64,000 nt of DNA from Verrucomicrobiota bacterium (lineage in GTDB: Bacteria > Verrucomicrobiota > Verrucomicrobiia > Limisphaerales > UBA1096). Below the pieces are notes generated by a model. The model was not told where the DNA came from, made no database searches, and worked only from the letters and a program-made list of their open reading frames with translations. Both the position numbers and the translations under genes were made by a program. This document shows positions 60,615 through 64,000 of the stretch, piece by piece. The DNA lies in assembly GCA_030749225.1 (NCBI GenBank), contig JASMKO010000075.1, positions 1-64,000 of the forward strand, written 5' to 3'. Numbering within the stretch: the first letter of the stretch is position 1; every line of letters begins with the position of its first letter.

Positions 60615-62867
60615 TTAAGACAGTGACTTGACTGCCTCGGCGATCGTGCTGGAGGTTAGCCCAAAATGCTCCCAAACTTCTTCATGGCCTTCGGATGGGG
60701 CAATGCGTGGATCGACAATGCCGACGTGCTCCGTCTTTGAGTCGGTGCGGCTTGCGGCAGAGAGAACCAAACCGGCGAATCCGCGAACACCGGTGCAACG
60801 TGTGCCGATGATGCCGTCCTCCACCGTCACGACGCCGTCGTATTGTGCGAAGATGCCATCGAGGAAATCGCTGGGCAGCGGCAAACCGTTCACCACGTAA
60901 ACGTCGGCCACGCCGCAGAGTTGTTCGGCGGCATCCTGTGCGATGCCGGCGGTGGCGCCCAAGGCAAGAATGGCAGTCTTGGCCCCATCATGTTTGCGGA
61001 GCGGCGTGACGGCTTCCCAGTCGCTATCTGCGTTGTACAGTGCGTCGCCATTTTCATCGGAGAGCACAAGGAGGTTGTCACGCGGGATGGCCACGATGTG
61101 CGCGCCGTAGCGGGCACAGGCATCGCGTACAGCGACGAATGCGCCCCGCGCGTCTGCCGGCGCGTAAAAGCGGTCGACATACGGCAGGTAACCAATGGCC
61201 AGCGTCACCCAGTCAAGACTCCAGCCGGAAAAATGGTCGCGGCCGGTGCACGCACCGACATGGCTCATGTGCATGATCACGTTGATTCCTTCGTTGATGC
61301 CATTGAGGTTGCGCTGGTAGCGCCACAACTCGAGACCCTCGCGGGCGATGCCCTCAAAGAACGCAGAGAAAGTGGAGACCACATTGACCTGCGGTTTGTA
61401 CGAACTCATGGAGAGGCCATCGGCAACGAGCAGCGCGGCCTGTTCCTCGATACTCAGTTCGATCTGGTTTTGAGCCGGGATCTGTGCTGCCGCCTTCCCA
61501 AGCTTGGTTGAAGGGTTCAGGTCGCAGCTTACGATGAAAGTGTCATTCGGATGGGCCTTGGCCACTGCGGCATAACCGGCCTCGGAGCCGGCCCGTGCGC
61601 TGGTTTTTTTGCCGACTTTCGGCAGGCAGATTTCGGTCAGTTGCTCAACACTGAGTGTAAGATTAGTCGTGCCAGGGGCAGGGCGCGCGTTGGTGGTGAT
61701 TTCGACCTTGTCTGCTCCGGTAATTTCGTCGAATGCTGCCTGCTGGGATTCATTGCGGGTGAGCATCACGTTGCCGAGCACCTCAACCTCGTCGCGTCCC
61801 TTCATGTGGCCGTCATGGTGGTCGACGCCGCCCTGCAGATCATTCACAAGGAGAACGCACTCCAGCATCGGCACAATGTCGCGATAGCTCATCAGGGAAC
61901 CGGGCACCCAGATTTCCTGATCCATCGAGACACCATTCTTACTTGTGATGGCCTCTACTTCGGTCCCGATGCCGAAGCGGTTTGCCAGCCAGTTAAAGTC
62001 GACTTTCTCACCGTCGGTTGAGTCGTATCCTGTCGGGTAAATCATTGTCGGGCGGCCTTTCATCGCACGGCTGTGTGCATGCTTGTAGGCCTTGTACATC
62101 TCTGCTGTGTCGAATAGCGCCTTCAACTCGATTACCTCCATGCCCATTGCTTCAACAATTGGGCGGGGATCCTTGTCCATGACATTCTTGTTGGAGTCGG
62201 AAAGCTGGATGCCGTTTCGTTGCATGACAAAAGTTAACGGCAGGTTGCCGATATCGGCAGCGTTGAAGCCGTTGAGCGCTTGGCCAGCGATCCATCCGGC
62301 GTCTCCACAGTGGCAGACGACCCACGATTGCGGGTCGCGGGCACGCATGCCCATCGCCTGGCCAGCTGCCACGGGGATCATTACACCAAGGCGACCGCCG
62401 TTGAGTTGCGTACCACCCGGAACCCAGGAAACGTGGCCGGGGATGTCTAGCCCGCGGCGGAACTTTTGGACGACTGAATCACGATCGAGGAAGCCAAGCG
62501 CGCCGAGTGAAGAGTAGTAGCCAATGCTGGCGTGGGCGTTTTCGATCGTGTACTGCACCTTTTCATAATCGGTCGCCGCTAGCGTAAGCATCAGACTGGG
62601 GATCAGGTCCAGACCACCGCCGAGATGATCAAGTTCGCCGATGGTGGCGAGTGATGCGAGCGAAGAAACGGAAATCCGTGCTGCCTCAATCTCAAGAGCC
62701 TGAAGGGTTGCAATCTGTTTTTCGTCCAGCGTATTGGTGTGGGCAATGTCGATGTTCAAAGGCAGCACCTGCGAGGTAATACTCTGGCGCATGAATTTTG
62801 AATTTGCGATAAGTTGATCGTTTCGATCCTGTTGAGCCTTAACGGCTGCCTCTGAATAGTTGCTCAT
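60615..62867 (-). CDS. Transketolase-like thiamine-diphosphate enzyme
   Basis: A 750-residue ThDP enzyme with the transketolase order: diphosphate domain (ELDHLGGGLDLIPSL, then ENAHASIGYYSSLGALGF, GQAMGMRARDPQSWVVCHCGDAGWIAGQALNGFNAADIGNLPLTFVM), pyrimidine domain (QIELSIEEQAALLVADGLSMSS, with the catalytic Glu) and C-terminal domain (KTAILALGATAGIAQDAAEQL). The usual GDG of the ThDP motif reads GDA, while the downstream Asn (QRNGIQLS) is kept. It may be a transketolase of a divergent branch or a related 1-deoxyxylulose/dihydroxyacetone-type enzyme. It is convergent with the BlaI operon and separated from it by a terminator. Confidence 0.85.
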   Translation of the reverse strand: MSNYSEAAVKAQQDRNDQLIANSKFMRQSITSQVLPLNIDIAHTNTLDEKQIATLQALEIEAARISVSSLASLATIGELDHLGGGLDLIPSLMLTLAATDYEKVQYTIENAHASIGYYSSLGALGFLDRDSVVQKFRRGLDIPGHVSWVPGGTQLNGGRLGVMIPVAAGQAMGMRARDPQSWVVCHCGDAGWIAGQALNGFNAADIGNLPLTFVMQRNGIQLSDSNKNVMDKDPRPIVEAMGMEVIELKALFDTAEMYKAYKHAHSRAMKGRPTMIYPTGYDSTDGEKVDFNWLANRFGIGTEVEAITSKNGVSMDQEIWVPGSLMSYRDIVPMLECVLLVNDLQGGVDHHDGHMKGRDEVEVLGNVMLTRNESQQAAFDEITGADKVEITTNARPAPGTTNLTLSVEQLTEICLPKVGKKTSARAGSEAGYAAVAKAHPNDTFIVSCDLNPSTKLGKAAAQIPAQNQIELSIEEQAALLVADGLSMSSYKPQVNVVSTFSAFFEGIAREGLELWRYQRNLNGINEGINVIMHMSHVGACTGRDHFSGWSLDWVTLAIGYLPYVDRFYAPADARGAFVAVRDACARYGAHIVAIPRDNLLVLSDENGDALYNADSDWEAVTPLRKHDGAKTAILALGATAGIAQDAAEQLCGVADVYVVNGLPLPSDFLDGIFAQYDGVVTVEDGIIGTRCTGVRGFAGLVLSAASRTDSKTEHVGIVDPRIAPSEGHEEVWEHFGLTSSTIAEAVKSLS

Positions 62868-62968
62868 AAATAATATTATTGGAGTGAGGGAAGTGGAAAC
62901 TCATCACTTCAAAACAGCGAGGCAATCTAAAGACCAATCCCCAAAAATAAAGAAAAATAGGCCAAGCG

Positions 62969-64000
62969 TTAATTGTATAGGAGGTATTTGGCGCGTTGTT
63001 GGCGGAATCGCGCCTCGTCCTTGGCCCATGACTTGACAATCTGAGCACCGGATCGGCCGGCGGCAAGGTCGCGCCGGATCATGTCGGTGCCATTAACCTT
63101 GTCGAACATGTTGAAGCTGCGACCACTCTTTGTTCGGGTGGCAAACAGGTCGCGCTTGGCTACTGCCTTCACGGCATCAACAATGTGGTAGTTGATCGCC
63201 ATGAGTGGGGCGATGGAGCGGTTGGTGAACCGGATTCGGACGCCGGAGTAGGTGCGGTTCTTGACGCGGCGACTCTTGAAGCTGATCGGCTCAAAGTGCA
63301 CACCGCGTAATCGCCTGCTGTTCAGGTAACGGGCCATGCCGTCGGTGTTCATCCAAGTGGAGACAACGCACTCGAATGGCATCCCTTCGCCGATTCCAAT
63401 GCTGAGCCCGCTGCCGGCACCGAGTTCGCCAAGCACGCCGGTGGAGACGTAGTGCATGGGCGAATCGCCGTGCGGAATGTTGGGCGAAGTGGGTACCCAC
63501 TTGAGGCCGGTGCTTTTCCAAGTCATCGACCTTTTCCAGCCCTTCATCTTGATGATGGATATTTTTGGTCGGTGACCGATCCAGTTTTCGCCACTGATCA
63601 TGTAGGCCAGTTCACCGGCGGTCATGCCGTAGACATACGGGATCTTCCATTGGCCGACGAGCGACTTGAAGCGCGGGTTGAGGATGAGCCCCTCTACGCG
63701 CTGCCCCCCGAGCGGATTGGGGCGGTCAAGCACGACGAACTCCACGCCGGTCTTGCCGCATTCCTCCATGCAAAGGCCCATCGTGCTGATGAAGGTGTAC
63801 GATCGCGCACCGGTGTCCTGAATGTCGTACACCAGACAGTCGATTTTTCGGAGCATGGCTGGGGTTGGTTTGCGGACCGGACCTGGGCCGTAGAGTGAGT
63901 AAATCGGGAGGCCAGTTCGGCGGTGGGTGCTGTTGGGGAATTCCTTGCCGGCGGGAATCCTGCCATCAATTCCGTGCTCCGCACCGAATAAAGCTACGAG
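62969..64000 (-). CDS. DUF1343 / NamZ-type exo-beta-N-acetylmuramidase, partial (5' end outside window)
   Basis: The frame is open to base 64000, so the N-terminus is missing. The first residues visible are LVALFGAEHGIDGRI, then RRTGLPIYSLYGPGPVRKP, CLVYDIQDTGARSYTFISTM, VVLDRPNPLGG, MTAGELAYMISGENWIG and WVPTSPNIPH, all hallmarks of DUF1343. A member (NamZ) releases MurNAc from the end of cell-wall fragments, so a role in wall recycling is plausible. The C-terminus ends with ARFRQQRAKYLLYN. A start codon at 63856 is internal. Confidence 0.93.
   Translation of the reverse strand, partial: LVALFGAEHGIDGRIPAGKEFPNSTHRRTGLPIYSLYGPGPVRKPTPAMLRKIDCLVYDIQDTGARSYTFISTMGLCMEECGKTGVEFVVLDRPNPLGGQRVEGLILNPRFKSLVGQWKIPYVYGMTAGELAYMISGENWIGHRPKISIIKMKGWKRSMTWKSTGLKWVPTSPNIPHGDSPMHYVSTGVLGELGAGSGLSIGIGEGMPFECVVSTWMNTDGMARYLNSRRLRGVHFEPISFKSRRVKNRTYSGVRIRFTNRSIAPLMAINYHIVDAVKAVAKRDLFATRTKSGRSFNMFDKVNGTDMIRRDLAAGRSGAQIVKSWAKDEARFRQQRAKYLLYN

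Overview
This window looks like a piece of a Verrucomicrobiota chromosome, probably from a marine or soil lineage near the Limisphaerales/Pedosphaera group. It combines families typical of the Planctomycetota-Verrucomicrobiota superphylum (DUF1501, DUF1343, lamin-tail/CotH giant exoproteins, GldA/F/G with DUF4340) with a full FtsZ-based division cluster, which Planctomycetes lack. LptE and a BamD-like protein indicate a Gram-negative outer membrane. Most genes are GC-rich. Three blocks are visibly AT-rich: about 0.39-1.4 kb, about 35.9-39.4 kb and about 58.4-60.6 kb.

Layout. 0-3.4 kb: the end of a DUF1501 gene, an AT-rich putative lipoprotein gene bracketed by copies of a neighbouring gene's 3' end, then a RibD-like reductase and queA on the minus strand. 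3.5-20.7 kb: a dcw cluster on the plus strand in the order mraZ, unknown ORF, rsmH, ftsL-like, ftsI, murF, mraY, murD, LysM gene, ftsW, murG, murB, ddl, ftsQ, ftsA, ftsZ. Many of its genes overlap, and murE and murC are missing from it. 20.9-22.9 kb: a DksA/TraR-like protein, L33, S18 and a ZIP metal transporter. 22.9-25.6 kb (minus): an unknown gene, aroB and birA. 25.7-28.4 kb (plus): a BamD-like protein, lptE and tgt. 28.5-34.7 kb (minus): a Lol/MacB-type ABC ATPase and permease with two secreted proteins. 34.8-40.3 kb (minus): a Gld-type ABC exporter operon ending in an unusual DUF4340-FKBP fusion. 40.5-48.4 kb (minus): argCJBDF, ispH and dgt. 48.5-49.4 kb (minus): rplM-rpsI. 49.5-58.4 kb (plus): a purple-acid-phosphatase-like protein, a cysteine-free FmdB-like protein and a 2464-residue exoprotein. 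58.6-60.5 kb (plus): a BlaI-M56 signalling pair. 60.6-64 kb (minus): a transketolase-like enzyme and a partial DUF1343/NamZ-type gene.

The most striking signal is not a gene. The 12-bp palindrome GCTTGGCCAAGC occurs exactly at 27 sites that I located by eye, plus many one-mismatch variants, against about 0.004 expected by chance. It lies inside genes in all three reading frames (read as RLAK, LGQA or AWPS) and in intergenic DNA, and it is missing from the AT-rich blocks. This resembles the highly iterated palindrome HIP1 of cyanobacteria but has a different sequence.

Other points worth a second look: a divergent FtsZ with altered T1 and T7 loops; loss of zinc-binding cysteines in three small proteins (L33, DksA-like, FmdB-like); a MraZ-box-like operator with exact 10-bp phasing; a BlaI operon with twin operators 30 bp apart and a lysine-rich repeat domain in place of a penicillin sensor; and repeat copies of a RibD-like 3' end around a foreign-looking gene. 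No tRNA, rRNA, CRISPR array or insertion sequence was seen.
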